Shown in pieces: positions 9,389 through 19,302 of a stretch of DNA of 64,000 nt. Source of the DNA: Allobosea thiooxidans (GTDB lineage: Bacteria > Pseudomonadota > Alphaproteobacteria > Rhizobiales > Beijerinckiaceae). The notes below the pieces were generated by a model. It made no database searches. It worked only from the letters and a program-made list of their open reading frames with translations, and was not told where the DNA came from. The stretch is taken from contig NZ_FUYX01000004.1 in the NCBI RefSeq assembly GCF_900168195.1, forward strand, positions 310,001 through 374,000, read 5' to 3'. A program made the position numbers and the translations under genes. The first letter of the stretch is position 1; each line of letters starts with the position of its first letter.

Positions 9389-11013
9389 CAGCGCCGCTGC
9401 TTTCCGTCGAAGACCTCTCCGTCGCCTTCCGCCAGGGCGGGCAGGAAACGCTCGCGGTCGACCGCGTCTCCTTCTCGATCGCCAAGGGCGAGACGCTGGC
9501 GCTGGTCGGCGAATCCGGTTCCGGCAAGTCGGTCTCGGCGCTGTCGATCCTGAAGCTGCTGAACTATCCGGCGGCGCATCACCCTTCCGGCAAGATCCTC
9601 TTCGGCGGGCAGGACCTGATCGCGGCCGACGAGGACGCAATGCGCAAGGTGCGCGGCAACGACATCACCATGGTGTTCCAGGAGCCGATGACCTCGCTCA
9701 ACCCGCTGCACACGATCGAGCGGCAGATCGGCGAGATCCTCGAGCTGCACAAGGGCCTGCGCGGCGAGAAGGCCCGCGCCCGCACGCTGGAACTGCTGGA
9801 GCTCGTCGGCATTCGCGACGCCGCGAGCCGGCTCGACGCCTATCCGCACCAGCTTTCCGGCGGCCAGCGCCAGCGCGTGATGATCGCGATGGCGCTCGCC
9901 AACGAGCCGGAGCTGCTCGTCGCCGACGAGCCGACCACGGCGCTCGACGTCACCGTGCAGGCGCAGATCCTGAAGCTGCTCAAGGAGCTTCAGGGCCGGC
10001 TCGGCATGGCGATGCTGTTCATCACCCATGATCTCGGCATCGTCCGGCGCATCGCCGACCGGGTCTGCGTGATGCTGAAGGGCAAGATCGTCGAGCAGGG
10101 TCCGGTCGGCGAGATCTTCTCGAACCCGCAGCACGACTACACCAAGCGCCTGCTCGCGGCCGAGCCGAAGGGCCGGCCCGCGCCTGTCCCGGCCGACGCC
10201 GCGACGCTGCTCGAAGCCGGGCCGGTCAAGGTCTGGTTCCCGATCAAGTCCGGCCTGATGCGCCGTGTCACCGGCCATGTGAAGGCGGTCGACGGCATCT
10301 CGGTGAAGGTGCGCGAGGGCGAGACGCTGGGCGTCGTCGGCGAATCCGGCTCGGGCAAGACCACGCTCGGCCTCGCCATCCTCAGGCTGATCTCCTCGGA
10401 GGGGCCGATCGTCTTCCTCGGCGACCGCATCGACGGGCTCTCCAGCAAGCAGGTCCGGCCGAAGCGCAAGGACCTCCAGGTCGTCTTCCAGGACCCCTAT
10501 GGCTCGCTCTCGCCACGCATGTCGGTGGCCGAGATCGTGGCCGAGGGACTCGCCATCCAGCAGCCGAACCTGACCTATCAGCAGCGCCGCGAGATCGTGG
10601 CGCAGGCGCTGGTGGATGTCGGCCTCGATCCGGCGGCGATGGACCGCTATCCGCACGAATTCTCCGGCGGCCAGCGCCAGCGCATCGCGATCGCGCGAGC
10701 GATGGCGCTCGACCCGAAATTCGTCGTGCTGGACGAGCCGACCTCGGCGCTCGACATGTCGGTGCAGGCGCAGATCGTCGAATTGCTGCGCGGCCTCCAA
10801 AGCAAGCGTAAGCTCGGCTATCTCTTCATCAGCCACGACCTCAAGGTGGTCAGGGCGCTGTCGCATCGGGTGGTGGTGATGCAGAACGGCAAGGTGGTCG
10901 AGGAAGGCCCGGCGGAAGCGATCTTCGCCCAGCCGCGCGAGGCCTATACCCAGGCGCTGCTGGCGGCCGCGCTCAATCTCGATACCGCCAACGGCAGCGC
11001 GGTGAGGGACTGA
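9385..11013 (+). CDS. yejF: Oligopeptide ABC transporter ATPase with two nucleotide-binding domains (YejF-like)
   Basis: 542 residues with two fused ABC domains. NBD1 has Walker [11 protein letters not shown], signature LSGGQRQR and Walker [12 protein letters not shown]2 (from about residue 290) has [18 protein letters not shown] and [11 protein letters not shown]. Each half carries an OppD/F-type C-terminal extension (for example [12 protein letters not shown]). The fused arrangement is diagnostic of YejF. It completes the importer; deoB starts 2 bp downstream. Confidence 0.93.
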   Translation: MTAPLLSVEDLSVAFRQGGQETLAVDRVSFSIAKGETLALVGESGSGKSVSALSILKLLNYPAAHHPSGKILFGGQDLIAADEDAMRKVRGNDITMVFQEPMTSLNPLHTIERQIGEILELHKGLRGEKARARTLELLELVGIRDAASRLDAYPHQLSGGQRQRVMIAMALANEPELLVADEPTTALDVTVQAQILKLLKELQGRLGMAMLFITHDLGIVRRIADRVCVMLKGKIVEQGPVGEIFSNPQHDYTKRLLAAEPKGRPAPVPADAATLLEAGPVKVWFPIKSGLMRRVTGHVKAVDGISVKVREGETLGVVGESGSGKTTLGLAILRLISSEGPIVFLGDRIDGLSSKQVRPKRKDLQVVFQDPYGSLSPRMSVAEIVAEGLAIQQPNLTYQQRREIVAQALVDVGLDPAAMDRYPHEFSGGQRQRIAIARAMALDPKFVVLDEPTSALDMSVQAQIVELLRGLQSKRKLGYLFISHDLKVVRALSHRVVVMQNGKVVEEGPAEAIFAQPREAYTQALLAAALNLDTANGSAVRD

Positions 11014-11015
11014 TC

Positions 11016-12233
11016 ATGGCGCGCGCGCTCCTGATCGTGCTGGACTCGGTCGGTTGCGGCGGCGCGACCGATGCGGTGGCCTATGGCGATGCCGGCTCGG
11101 ACACGCTGGGCCACATCGCCGAGGCCTGCACGGAAGGCCGCGGTGATCGCGAGGGCCTGCGCAGCGGACCGCTCAACTTGCCGAACCTCGCCCGGCTCGG
11201 CCTCGCTCATGCCTGCGAAGCCTCGACCGGTCGGCCGCTCGCCGGCGTCGCCAGGCCGGCGCAGCCGCAAGGACGCTGGGGCTACGGCGTCGAGGTCAGC
11301 CAGGGCAAGGATACGCCGTCCGGCCATTGGGAGATCGCCGGTTGCCCGGTACCCTTCCGCTGGGGCTACTTCACCGATCTCGAGAACTCCTTCCCGGCCG
11401 AGCTCGTCGCCGGGATCGTCAAGGAAGGCGCCCTGCCCGGCATCCTCGGCAACAAGCACGCATCGGGCACCGCGATCATCGAGGAGCTCGGGCCCGAGCA
11501 TATCCGGACGGGCAAGCCGATCTGCTACACCTCGGTCGATTCCGTTCTGCAGATCGCAGCGCATGAGGAGCATTTCGGGCTCGACCGGCTCTACGCCCTC
11601 TGCAAGCTCGCGCGGGGGCTGGTCGACCCCTTGCGGATCGGCCGCGTGATCGCGCGCCCCTTCGTCGGCTCGCCGGAGGAGGGTTTCACCCGCACCGGCA
11701 ACCGCAAGGATTTCGCCATACCGCCCCCGGACGAGACGATCCTCGACCGCCTGACGCAGAAGGGCCGCAAGGTCGTCACCATCGGCAAGATCGGCGACAT
11801 CTTCGCCCATCGCGCCACGGGCGAAGAGATCAAGCCCTTCGGCAATGCGGCGATGGTCGAGGCGACGCTGGAAGCCTGGGACGCCCTGCCCGACGGCGGC
11901 TTCTGCTTCGTCAACCTCGTCGACTTCGATACCGAGTACGGCCATCGCCGCGACCTACCGGGCTATGCGGCCGCGTTGGAGGCGTTCGACCGGCTGGTTC
12001 CGCATATCGAGGCGGTGCTGAAGCCGGGCGACATCGCCGTGATCACGGCCGATCACGGCAACGACCCGAGCTGGAGAGGCAGCGACCACACGCGCGAGCA
12101 TGTGCCGATCCTCGCCTTCGGGCCCGGCATCGCGCCCGAGCCGCTCGGCCGGCGCGAGAGCTTCGCCGATATCGCGGCCAGCCTCGGCGTCTTCCTCGGC
12201 ATCGGCCCGGTCGGCCCCGGCCGCCACTGGTAG
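11016..12233 (+). CDS. deoB: Phosphopentomutase
   Basis: 405 residues. Interconverts (deoxy)ribose-1-phosphate and -5-phosphate in nucleoside salvage. Alkaline-phosphatase superfamily signatures: N-terminal [15 protein letters not shown] (metal-binding Asp), [11 protein letters not shown] with the catalytic Thr, [14 protein letters not shown], and TADHGNDPS plus SDHTREHVP supplying the metal ligands. It follows yejF by 2 bp, so it is probably the last gene of the importer transcript, an association consistent with salvage of imported nucleotide or peptide conjugates. It ends 1 bp from the convergent chemoreceptor gene. Confidence 0.95.
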   Translation: MARALLIVLDSVGCGGATDAVAYGDAGSDTLGHIAEACTEGRGDREGLRSGPLNLPNLARLGLAHACEASTGRPLAGVARPAQPQGRWGYGVEVSQGKDTPSGHWEIAGCPVPFRWGYFTDLENSFPAELVAGIVKEGALPGILGNKHASGTAIIEELGPEHIRTGKPICYTSVDSVLQIAAHEEHFGLDRLYALCKLARGLVDPLRIGRVIARPFVGSPEEGFTRTGNRKDFAIPPPDETILDRLTQKGRKVVTIGKIGDIFAHRATGEEIKPFGNAAMVEATLEAWDALPDGGFCFVNLVDFDTEYGHRRDLPGYAAALEAFDRLVPHIEAVLKPGDIAVITADHGNDPSWRGSDHTREHVPILAFGPGIAPEPLGRRESFADIAASLGVFLGIGPVGPGRHW

Positions 12234-12234
12234 A

Positions 12235-13692
12235 TCAGGCGGCCGCGACCCGATTGCAGAAGCTCGCCACCTCGCGGCGGATGTCCTGCGCCTGCTGGGC
12301 GAGCGCGGTCGCAGCGCCCTCGAGTTGCTGCGCGGCGCCGTGAGCCTGCCGGGTCATGACCTCGAAGCCGCCGGCGACATCGGCGCTGCGCTGCGCCCCT
12401 TCGAAGGACAGCCGGACCTGATGGGCGATCTCGGCCGTGGCGCGGCTCTGCTCGCCGACCGAAAGCGCGATCGCATCGGCGACGCTCTCGACCTCGCCGA
12501 TCGCCGCGACGATGTCGCGGATCGCCTTGAGCGAGCGCTGCGAGGCCTGCTGCATGGCCCCGATCTGATGCGAGACCTCGTCGGTGGCCTTCGCCGTCTG
12601 GGCCGAGAGGGTCTTCACCTCGCTGGCGACGACGGCGAAGCCGCGCCCCATCTCGCCGGCGCGCGCCGCCTCGATGGTGGCGTTGAGGGCGAGCATGCTG
12701 GTCTGCGCCGCGATGCCGCGGATGATCTCGACCACCGCGCCGACATTCTCGCTGCTATGCGCCAAATTCTCGATCTCGGCGCCGGCCCGGCGCGCCAGCG
12801 TCGCGGTCGATTTCGAGCCCTCGGCCGAATGGCCGGCATTGCGGCCGATCTCGCCGATCGAGGCGACGAGTTCCGTGCTGGCGGCCGAGAGATGATCGAT
12901 GCTCTCCATGGTGCCCGCCGCCGAATCCGAAACCAGCGCGGTCTGCCGGCGGACATGGTCGGCCGTTTCGGTCAGGGCCCCCGCCTCGCTCTTCATCGCC
13001 TCGGCGGAGTGGTCGAGCACCGCCATGGCCTGCTCCATCTGCGCATGGAAGCTTGAGACCGCCGCGCGCAGGATCTCGGCCCTGCGAACGAGCTCGCCTG
13101 CGAGATTGCGCTCCTTCTCGCCGGCGATGCGTTCCCGCTCGGCGACGGCCTGCGCCCGGGCGAGGTTCTGCTCGTTGACGGCGAACATGCGCTGCAGGAC
13201 GACCGCGAACACAGCGAGGAACGAGGTCTCGATGACGACGATCACGGCATGGAGCAACACGCGCAGCAGGCTTCCACCCTGATAGAACACCGCGGCCGGG
13301 AGCACATATTGCAGGGCGAGATGGTGCAGCGCCGTCAAGGCCGCGCCCGTCACGATCGGGCGCCAGTCGCAGAAGCCCGCCAGCAGCGCCAGCACCGCGA
13401 AATAATACATGTGGATGTCGGGCTGCCAGGGATGGCCGGCAAAGCCGAACACGAGGATCGAGACCTGCCCGATCAGAACGACCGCGATGACCTGCTGGGT
13501 CACGATGGCGGGCCCGGCCAGCCGGTAGACCAGCACGGCCCCCAGCGCCGCCACAGCCGCGATCGCCACCGGCACCGCCCCAGCAATGCCGTTTGCCCAG
13601 AAGCAGAGCGCCAGCAGCGGCACATGGATCAGCCCCAGGGTCAGCAGGGCCTGGGCCACCCGGCGGCGAACCAGCGACAGGGACCAGATCAC
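12235..13692 (-). CDS. Methyl-accepting chemotaxis protein with a polytopic membrane sensor domain
   Basis: About 485 residues from a GTG at 13692 preceded by GGGGGACC. Residues about 10-170 form about six hydrophobic segments with no large periplasmic domain. Several histidines fall in or beside these segments ([29 protein letters not shown]). A helical linker follows (about 175-240), then the cytoplasmic MCP signalling domain with the hairpin tip [20 protein letters not shown]. It signals to CheA/CheW. The GTG overlaps the stop of an upstream small membrane protein gene by 4 nt, so the two are co-translated. The N-terminal domain type is not one I can name. The histidines suggest metal or haem binding, which is inference. 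Confidence 0.88.
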   Translation of the reverse strand: MIWSLSLVRRRVAQALLTLGLIHVPLLALCFWANGIAGAVPVAIAAVAALGAVLVYRLAGPAIVTQQVIAVVLIGQVSILVFGFAGHPWQPDIHMYYFAVLALLAGFCDWRPIVTGAALTALHHLALQYVLPAAVFYQGGSLLRVLLHAVIVVIETSFLAVFAVVLQRMFAVNEQNLARAQAVAERERIAGEKERNLAGELVRRAEILRAAVSSFHAQMEQAMAVLDHSAEAMKSEAGALTETADHVRRQTALVSDSAAGTMESIDHLSAASTELVASIGEIGRNAGHSAEGSKSTATLARRAGAEIENLAHSSENVGAVVEIIRGIAAQTSMLALNATIEAARAGEMGRGFAVVASEVKTLSAQTAKATDEVSHQIGAMQQASQRSLKAIRDIVAAIGEVESVADAIALSVGEQSRATAEIAHQVRLSFEGAQRSADVAGGFEVMTRQAHGAAQQLEGAATALAQQAQDIRREVASFCNRVAAA

Positions 13693-14063
13693 GACAGGTC
13701 CCCCGCCGCGCCGGCCGCATCGAGGCAACCGGCGAGCCCCGCCAAGGTCAGGGAAAACCAGGCACCTTGCGGCAGGGATGGCCTTTCATGCGCGGTAGCG
13801 GGCGAGACGACGACGATCGAGGCCAGCCGGCCGCTCCGCAGTACATGGTGGCCAGCCTCGAAGCTCGCAGCGATCGCGCTGGCCCGGCCGGTCCAGGGCG
13901 GGAAGACGATCGCGATCGGCTCGGACGCCATGGCCGGACGCGGCAGGCTCGCGAGCGCACCGAGGCTGATGAACAGGCAGGCAGCAGCAATCAGCAGGCC
14001 GCCACCGAGAGACAAGCGCTCCTCGCGGACCGCTTCCGATCCCGGAAGGCACTTGGAAGGCAT
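13689..14063 (-). CDS. Small membrane or exported protein coupled to the chemoreceptor gene
   Basis: 124 residues, not recognised. One hydrophobic segment near the N-terminus ([19 protein letters not shown], about residues 18-36) could be a membrane anchor or a signal sequence with a site near AMASE. The rest is compact, with [22 protein letters not shown] and [10 protein letters not shown]. Its TGA overlaps the chemoreceptor GTG (GTGA), which supports it being real and functionally linked, perhaps as an accessory or ligand-presenting subunit. ATG at 14063 is preferred to a longer start at 14102. The Shine-Dalgarno sequence is weak. Confidence 0.6.
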   Translation of the reverse strand: MPSKCLPGSEAVREERLSLGGGLLIAAACLFISLGALASLPRPAMASEPIAIVFPPWTGRASAIAASFEAGHHVLRSGRLASIVVVSPATAHERPSLPQGAWFSLTLAGLAGCLDAAGAAGDLS

Positions 14064-14177
14064 GGAAAGAAACCATTCTGGAAGACGGCCGCGCTGCGGC
14101 AAAGCAAGCGCAGCTCCGTAAAATTTCGCTTAAGCCCTTGGCTGCTTCTTAAGGACGGCTCCAACCCGGGCGCGCCA

Positions 14178-14192
14178 TTTACCCTTCGTCAA
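14178..14192 (+). promoter_or_regulatory. Weak CtrA-like box upstream of tadE-like gene
   Basis: TTTA-CCCTTCG-TCAA, six of eight consensus positions, 47 bp before the ATG. It shares the TTTACCCTTC core with the better site at 2275. Weak evidence. Confidence 0.2.
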
Positions 14193-14239
14193 CGGGCCAG
14201 GTCACAACCTGAGATTGTTGTCCTTGCTGGGGATTGGCT

Positions 14240-14668
14240 ATGCTGCACGCACTGCCCCACCTCGCCCGCGACCAGGATGGAACGAGCGCGATCGAGTTCG
14301 CCTTTATCGCCCCCATCCTCCTTCTGCTGCTCTTCGGCATCATGGGTTTCGGCTACGTCTTCGGCGTCTATCACGGCGTCCAGCAGATCGCCGCCGAAGC
14401 GGCCCGTTCGTCGGTGTCGGGGATCAGCGACGCCGAACGCGCCCAGATCGCACGGGCCTATGTCGCGGCCAACGCCACATCCTACGCCTTCATCGACCCG
14501 ACGAAGCTGCGGGTCACGACCAGCCAGACCGGCCCGCAACTGCAGAACTTCGAGGTCGCCGTTTCCTACGACATGGGCGGCTCGGTCTACGGCGAACTGA
14601 GCCGGCTGGTTTCCCTGCCACCTCCCTTGATCGAGCGCCGCGCGGTCGTCCAGCGCGGCGGATACTGA
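14240..14668 (+). CDS. TadE-like pseudopilin family protein
   Basis: 142 residues. The N-terminus has the TadE pattern: a short basic/polar leader, then GTSAIEFAFIAPILLLLLFG with the conserved Glu that starts the hydrophobic helix in prepilin-like proteins (about residues 17-40). The remainder is a periplasmic domain. TadE proteins are minor pseudopilins of Tad/Flp pilus systems, often with TadG. Here only TadE and TadG are present and no tad machinery genes are in the window. ATG at 14240 with CTGGGG upstream is preferred to TTG at 14234. tadG follows after 34 bp. Confidence 0.85.
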   Translation: MLHALPHLARDQDGTSAIEFAFIAPILLLLLFGIMGFGYVFGVYHGVQQIAAEAARSSVSGISDAERAQIARAYVAANATSYAFIDPTKLRVTTSQTGPQLQNFEVAVSYDMGGSVYGELSRLVSLPPPLIERRAVVQRGGY

Positions 14669-14702
14669 ACGACTATCCGAGATTTCAGGCTGGAGACCCG
14701 GG

Positions 14703-16430
14703 ATGAGCAGGCTCAGGATTTTCGCGGATCACCAGAAGGGCGGCGCGGCCATTGTCTTCGCCATTTCGATCATGGCGCTCTTCGGCTTCGGCGCCATGGC
14801 CGTCGATGTCGGCAGCTTTTACTTCGAGAAGCGCAAGCTCCAGACCGCCAACGACCTCGCGGCGCTGGCCGCCGCCAGCGACATCCCGCGCGCTCAGGCG
14901 GCCGCTCAGGCGAGCGTGACGCAGAACGGCTTCGCCGGCAGCAACATCCGCTCCCTCCAACCCGGCATCTATACCCCCGACCCCGGCAAGCCGCCGGAAG
15001 CGCGCTTCGTGCCGGGCCCGGCGACGACCGCCAATGCGGTCAGGATCGATATGGGGACCACGACGCCGCTGCTGCTCGGCCGGGTCCTCTCCGCCTCCAC
15101 CGTCGTCACGAAACCGGTGCAGGCCGCGGCCCCGTCGCAGGGGCCGGTGCTGGCCAGCGTCAGCGGCGAGGTCCCGATCGGATCGAGCGCCGTCGCCTTC
15201 CAGGACGCCCAGGCCTCCTTCGCGGTCGGCTCCCGCCTGCTCAAGCTCGATGGCGGCCTGCTCAACAGCCTGCTGAGCGCTTTGCTCGGCGGCGGCGTCT
15301 CGCTGTCCGTGATGGATTACGACGCCCTCATCAAGGCCCGCGTCGACCTGTTCGACTTCTCCCGCCACCTGGCCACCAGGCTCAACCTGACGGCAGTGAC
15401 CTATGACGACGTGCTGAAGGCGAATGTTCGCCTCGGCGACGTGCTCGCGGCCATCGTCGATGCCTCGCGCGACCATGACACGCGCAGCGCCACCGCGACC
15501 GCCGCGCTCGGCCGCCTCGCCGCCGCCTCGGCGAGCGGCCTGCCCGTCAATCTCCCGTCCCTGATCTCCTTCGGCCCGTCCGGCGACAAGCCGATCGCCG
15601 GTCCAAAGCCGATCGCCGCTTCGCTGACCGCGCTCGACATCGTCTCCGCCGTCGCCCAGATCTCCAACGGCAACTGGCAGATCGATCTCGGCCTCAATCT
15701 CAACCTGCCGGGCATCGCCGCCGCTTCGCTCAAGCTCGGCATCGGCGAGCGGCCGGTCGGGACCAGCCTCGTGCGCGTGGGACGGGCCGGGACGAGCGTC
15801 CACACCGCCCAGACCCGCCTGCTCCTGACCGTCGATCTGCTCGGCTCGGGCGCGGCGGCGGTGGTGCGGCTACCGCTCTATCTGGAACTCGCCGCCGCCA
15901 CGGCGCGCCTCACCGGCCTGCAATGCTCGCCGGGAGATGTCTCGACCTCGCGGGTGACGCTCGGCGTCACGCCGGCGCTGGTCGATGCCTGGATCGGGCA
16001 GGTCTCGATGGCCGAGTTCAACAATTTCACGGCGGCGCCACGGCCGCCGGCCGCGACGCTGCTCAACGTTGCCGGCCTCGCCAAGGTGACCGCCCGCGCC
16101 CATGTGACGATGACCAACCTGGCCGAGACCAGCGTCAGCTTCAGGTACGCCGAGATCCAGCGCGGCGACAAGAAGACGACCTCGACCCAGAACTTCGTCG
16201 CCACGCTGCTCGGACGGCTGATCGGCGATCTCCAGCTGGAGGTCGAGGCGCTCGGGCTGGGAATCGGATTGCCCGGCCTCGAGGGGCTGGTGGGCGGCAT
16301 CGTCGCCACCGCCGCGACGCCGCTCGACCAAATCCTCAACGGGCTGCTCGGGACGCTGGGAATCGGGCTCGGCCAGGCGGATAGCTGGGTCACCGGCGTG
16401 CGCTGTGGCGGGGCGGTGCTGGTGCGGTAA
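14703..16430 (+). CDS. TadG-like membrane-anchored protein
   Basis: 575 residues. The N-terminal Flp pilus-assembly TadE/G-like segment (about 10-60) has GGAAIVFAISIMALFGFGAM and DVGSFYFEKRKLQTANDLAALAAA, the classic TadG start: one membrane helix followed by a helical region facing the periplasm. Residues 60-575 are a long Ala/Gly/Leu/Val-rich periplasmic part without a recognisable von Willebrand domain, with only a few cysteines, two of them near the C-terminus. It probably forms part of a surface or envelope structure with the upstream TadE protein. It ends 5 bp from the convergent phosphatase gene. Confidence 0.85.
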   Translation: MSRLRIFADHQKGGAAIVFAISIMALFGFGAMAVDVGSFYFEKRKLQTANDLAALAAASDIPRAQAAAQASVTQNGFAGSNIRSLQPGIYTPDPGKPPEARFVPGPATTANAVRIDMGTTTPLLLGRVLSASTVVTKPVQAAAPSQGPVLASVSGEVPIGSSAVAFQDAQASFAVGSRLLKLDGGLLNSLLSALLGGGVSLSVMDYDALIKARVDLFDFSRHLATRLNLTAVTYDDVLKANVRLGDVLAAIVDASRDHDTRSATATAALGRLAAASASGLPVNLPSLISFGPSGDKPIAGPKPIAASLTALDIVSAVAQISNGNWQIDLGLNLNLPGIAAASLKLGIGERPVGTSLVRVGRAGTSVHTAQTRLLLTVDLLGSGAAAVVRLPLYLELAAATARLTGLQCSPGDVSTSRVTLGVTPALVDAWIGQVSMAEFNNFTAAPRPPAATLLNVAGLAKVTARAHVTMTNLAETSVSFRYAEIQRGDKKTTSTQNFVATLLGRLIGDLQLEVEALGLGIGLPGLEGLVGGIVATAATPLDQILNGLLGTLGIGLGQADSWVTGVRCGGAVLVR

Positions 16431-16435
16431 GGGCC

Positions 16436-16948
16436 TCAGCGCTGCAGGCGCGTCTTGATCCGCCGCATCAGCCCGTCGCGAACCTCGCGATAGGCATCGA
16501 GCTTCTGCTCCCGCGAGCCCTGGAACAGGGTCGGATCGACGGTCGGCCAGTATTCGACCTCGGCGGCATGGGTCCGCGTCAGTTCCAGTGCCTTGTGATG
16601 CGCCTCCGGCGAGAGCGAGATGATCAGGTCGAAGTTGAGACCCTCCCACTCCTCCAGCTCCTCGATCGATTTCGGCCTGTGCCGGCTCAGGTCGATGCCG
16701 ATCTCGTCGAGGACCGCGAGCGCGAAGCCGTCCGGCTCGCCCTTCCGGGCGCCGGCCGACTGGACGTAGATCGACTTGCCGAAGAAATGCTTGGCCAGCG
16801 CCTCGGCCATCGGCGAGCGCACGGCATTCATCGCGCACATGAACAGCACGCTCTGGACCTTGCGCGGGAGAGACGGCGCATTCTCCGCAGCGTCTTCACG
16901 CGAACCGGTCTCCCCATCGCTTGAAGATACTTTGGGCTCCAAACGCAT
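16436..16948 (-). CDS. Low-molecular-weight protein-tyrosine-phosphatase / ArsC-like family protein
   Basis: 170 residues. The P-loop CAMNAVRS fits CX5R with the following Ser, and the general-acid loop contains TVDPT. A charged 25-30 residue leader precedes the domain, starting at VQSVLFMCAMN. The family includes tyrosine phosphatases and thioredoxin-linked arsenate reductases. Without the extra cysteine pair of arsenate reductases, phosphatase activity is the more likely call. The ATG at 16948 overlaps the stop of the UPF0262 gene (TGATG). The hisD / UPF0262 / phosphatase order is a conserved rhizobial block, though infA, often next, is absent. Confidence 0.88.
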   Translation of the reverse strand: MRLEPKVSSSDGETGSREDAAENAPSLPRKVQSVLFMCAMNAVRSPMAEALAKHFFGKSIYVQSAGARKGEPDGFALAVLDEIGIDLSRHRPKSIEELEEWEGLNFDLIISLSPEAHHKALELTRTHAAEVEYWPTVDPTLFQGSREQKLDAYREVRDGLMRRIKTRLQR

Positions 16949-17436
16949 CAGCCCTTCCAGTGCAGGGCGTAGATCAGCGTGAAGAGACGGCGCGCCGTGT
17001 CGAAATCGATCTCGACCTTGTTGGCGAGCCGTTCCGCAAGCAGGCCAGCGGCCTCGTCGTGCAGCCCGCGCCGGCCCATGTCGATCGCCTCGATCTGCGC
17101 GGGCGTCGCGGTCCGTATCGCGGCATAGTAGCTCTCGCAGACGAGCTCGTAGTCCTTGATGATGCGACGGAACGGGCTGAGCGAGAGATGATGCGTGACG
17201 ACGGGGGATCCGTCCGCCGCCTTGATCTCGAAGACGAGGCGGCGCTCGACCATGGCGAGATGGGCGAGATAGGGGCCGCCATCGTGCTCCGGCACGGCGA
17301 ATCGGTTGCGCTCGATCAGGTCGTAGATGGCGACGGCGCGCTCGTGCTCCTGGTCGGGCGAACCGCGCCCGAGCGAATTCTCGTCGAGGGTGACGCCAAC
17401 CAGGCATTGCCCGTTGGAAGTGGAGACGTCGGACAT
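16948..17436 (-). CDS. UPF0262 family protein
   Basis: 162 residues of the alphaproteobacterial UPF0262 family, function unknown. Recognisable stretches are [29 protein letters not shown] and [12 protein letters not shown] at the C-terminus. It lies between hisD (37 bp upstream) and the phosphatase gene (1-nt overlap), a conserved neighbourhood. No signal peptide or membrane segment is visible; probably cytosolic. Confidence 0.92.
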   Translation of the reverse strand: MSDVSTSNGQCLVGVTLDENSLGRGSPDQEHERAVAIYDLIERNRFAVPEHDGGPYLAHLAMVERRLVFEIKAADGSPVVTHHLSLSPFRRIIKDYELVCESYYAAIRTATPAQIEAIDMGRRGLHDEAAGLLAERLANKVEIDFDTARRLFTLIYALHWKG

Positions 17437-17473
17437 CGCTCCTCCTGCCGCAGCGCCGCCCGCTTCGCGACGC

Positions 17474-18766
17474 TCAGAGATTGAGCCTGATCGTCACGGA
17501 TCGGCCATGCGCCTGCAACCCCTCGGCCTCGGCGAGCTGCGTCGCGGCCGAAGCGAGCGCGCGCAAGCCTTCCGGGCCGCATTTCAGCAGCGAGGTCCGC
17601 TTCATGAAGTCGCCGACACCGAGGCCCGACGAGAAACGGGCCGAGCGCGCCGTCGGCAGCACATGGTTGGGGCCGCCGACATAGTCGCCGATCGCCTCCG
17701 GCGTATGGCCGCCGAGGAAGATCGCCCCGGCATTGCGGATCAGCCCCGCGAGCCGCTCCGGCTCTGCCGTCATGATCTCGAGATGCTCCGGCGCGAGTCG
17801 GTCGACCAGCGGCACGGCCGCCTCGAGATCGGCGACCAGGATGACCGCGCCGAACTCCTGCCAGCTCCTGCCGGCGATCTCGGCGCGCGGCAGCGTCGCA
17901 AGCTGGGCTGCGACCGCCTTCTCGACCTCGGACGCCAGCGCCGCATCGTCCGTCATCAGGATCGACTGGGCCGAGACATCATGCTCGGCCTGCGCCAGCA
18001 GATCGGCCGCGATCCAGTCCGGATTGGCCGTGCGGTCGGCGATCACCAGGACTTCGGAGGGGCCGGCGATCATGTCGATGCCGACCTGGCCGAAGACGCG
18101 GCGCTTGGCCGCCGCGACATAGGCATTACCGGGGCCGACGATCTTGGCGACGGGCGCGATGCTCGGCGTGCCATAGGCCAGGGCCGCGACGGCCTGCGCG
18201 CCGCCGATGCGATAGACCTCGTCGACGCCGGCAAGCCGGGCTGCGGCGAGAACGAGCGGATTGGTCTCGCCGCGCGGCGTGGGCGCGACCATGACGATGC
18301 GCGGCACGCCGGCGACCTTGGCCGGAATCGCGTTCATCAGCACCGAGGACGGATAGCTCGCCGTGCCGCCGGGCACGTAAAGGCCGACGGCCTCGATCGC
18401 GCTCCAGCGCCAGCCGGCCTCGACGCCGGCCGCGTCCTTCACCCAGGAATCCGCCGGCTTCTGACGCTCATGATAGGCGGCGATACGGTCGCGCGCGGTT
18501 TCCAGCGCCGCCAGCAATTCGGCGGAACAGGTGGAAACGGCGGCGTCGATCTCGGCCTCGCTGACGCGCAGGGTCTGCGGCGTCAGATCGAGAGCATCGA
18601 AGCGGCTGGTGTAGGCGATGAGCGCGGCATCGCCCCCCTCGCGCACCGCGGCGATGATGTCGGCGGCGACGCGATCGACCTCCTCCGAGACCTCGCGCTT
18701 GGCGGCGAGCAGCGCCGCAAAGCCATCGGCGAAGCGTGCATCCTTGTCGTCGAGCCTGATCGGCAT
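17474..18766 (-). CDS. hisD: Histidinol dehydrogenase
   Basis: 430 residues, the normal family length. Oxidises L-histidinol to L-histidine using two NAD+ and a zinc ion in the last step of histidine biosynthesis. Signatures: [51 protein letters not shown] (metal and acid residues) and PEHLEIM. ATG at 18766 begins MPIRLDDKD. The longer open frame upstream overlaps the DUF2948 gene and is not used. Isolated from other his genes, as is common in this lineage. Confidence 0.96.
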   Translation of the reverse strand: MPIRLDDKDARFADGFAALLAAKREVSEEVDRVAADIIAAVREGGDAALIAYTSRFDALDLTPQTLRVSEAEIDAAVSTCSAELLAALETARDRIAAYHERQKPADSWVKDAAGVEAGWRWSAIEAVGLYVPGGTASYPSSVLMNAIPAKVAGVPRIVMVAPTPRGETNPLVLAAARLAGVDEVYRIGGAQAVAALAYGTPSIAPVAKIVGPGNAYVAAAKRRVFGQVGIDMIAGPSEVLVIADRTANPDWIAADLLAQAEHDVSAQSILMTDDAALASEVEKAVAAQLATLPRAEIAGRSWQEFGAVILVADLEAAVPLVDRLAPEHLEIMTAEPERLAGLIRNAGAIFLGGHTPEAIGDYVGGPNHVLPTARSARFSSGLGVGDFMKRTSLLKCGPEGLRALASAATQLAEAEGLQAHGRSVTIRLNL

Positions 18767-18810
18767 CGCTGTTGTCCCTGGCAATCGTCGCGAGAAATGG
18801 CCGGCCGCGC

Positions 18811-19257
18811 TCAGGCGCCGTCGGGATGCCCCGGCGTCGCCACCGCTTCCCAGACCGGGCCGAGATCCTTCATCTGGGCCTCGACGCATTCGACCGAGAG
18901 ACGGATGGCAGCGCCTTCCGAGAAGTGCAGCGTCACGTCGCCGGCCGGGTCCTCGCCCTGGTCGAAGGTGATGGCGAGGAGGTTCAGCACCTTGTCCGGG
19001 TCGTTCTTGTCGAGCTTGGCGCTGCGCACCGCGAGCACCCGGTCGAAATGCAGTGCCGCCAGCCGGCGCCGGCGCCGGCCATGCTGCGCGCCTTCCCAGT
19101 CGAAGCGGCGCAGCGCGAGCGCGAAGCGCTTCTCGGCCGGCAGATAGACCAGGTCGGCCGCCTTGAGCACCGCATCCTGAAGATGCGCCGAGACGATCGC
19201 GAGATCGTCGGCATCGAGCGCGATGAGCTTCAGCGGGTCGGCGGCATCGTCTGACAT
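18811..19257 (-). CDS. DUF2948 family protein
   Basis: 148 residues, a conserved alphaproteobacterial protein of unknown function, usually located between murA and hisD as here. Seen: PLKLIALDADDLAIVSAHLQ at the N-terminus, a basic stretch HGRRRRRLAALHFDRV, and VECVEAQMKDLGPVWEA at the C-terminus. No membrane segment. It lies 45 bp after murA and 44 bp before hisD, so co-transcription is likely. Confidence 0.9.
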   Translation of the reverse strand: MSDDAADPLKLIALDADDLAIVSAHLQDAVLKAADLVYLPAEKRFALALRRFDWEGAQHGRRRRRLAALHFDRVLAVRSAKLDKNDPDKVLNLLAITFDQGEDPAGDVTLHFSEGAAIRLSVECVEAQMKDLGPVWEAVATPGHPDGA

Positions 19258-19302
19258 GATCCCGTTCTGACGAGCCGCCCCGGGAAAATCAACTGTCGAG
19301 AC

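Noticed and set aside
16949..17407. Upstream extension of the phosphatase frame through the UPF0262 gene
   Set aside because: The UPF0262 protein occupies the other frame with full family similarity; the phosphatase starts at the overlapping ATG 16948.
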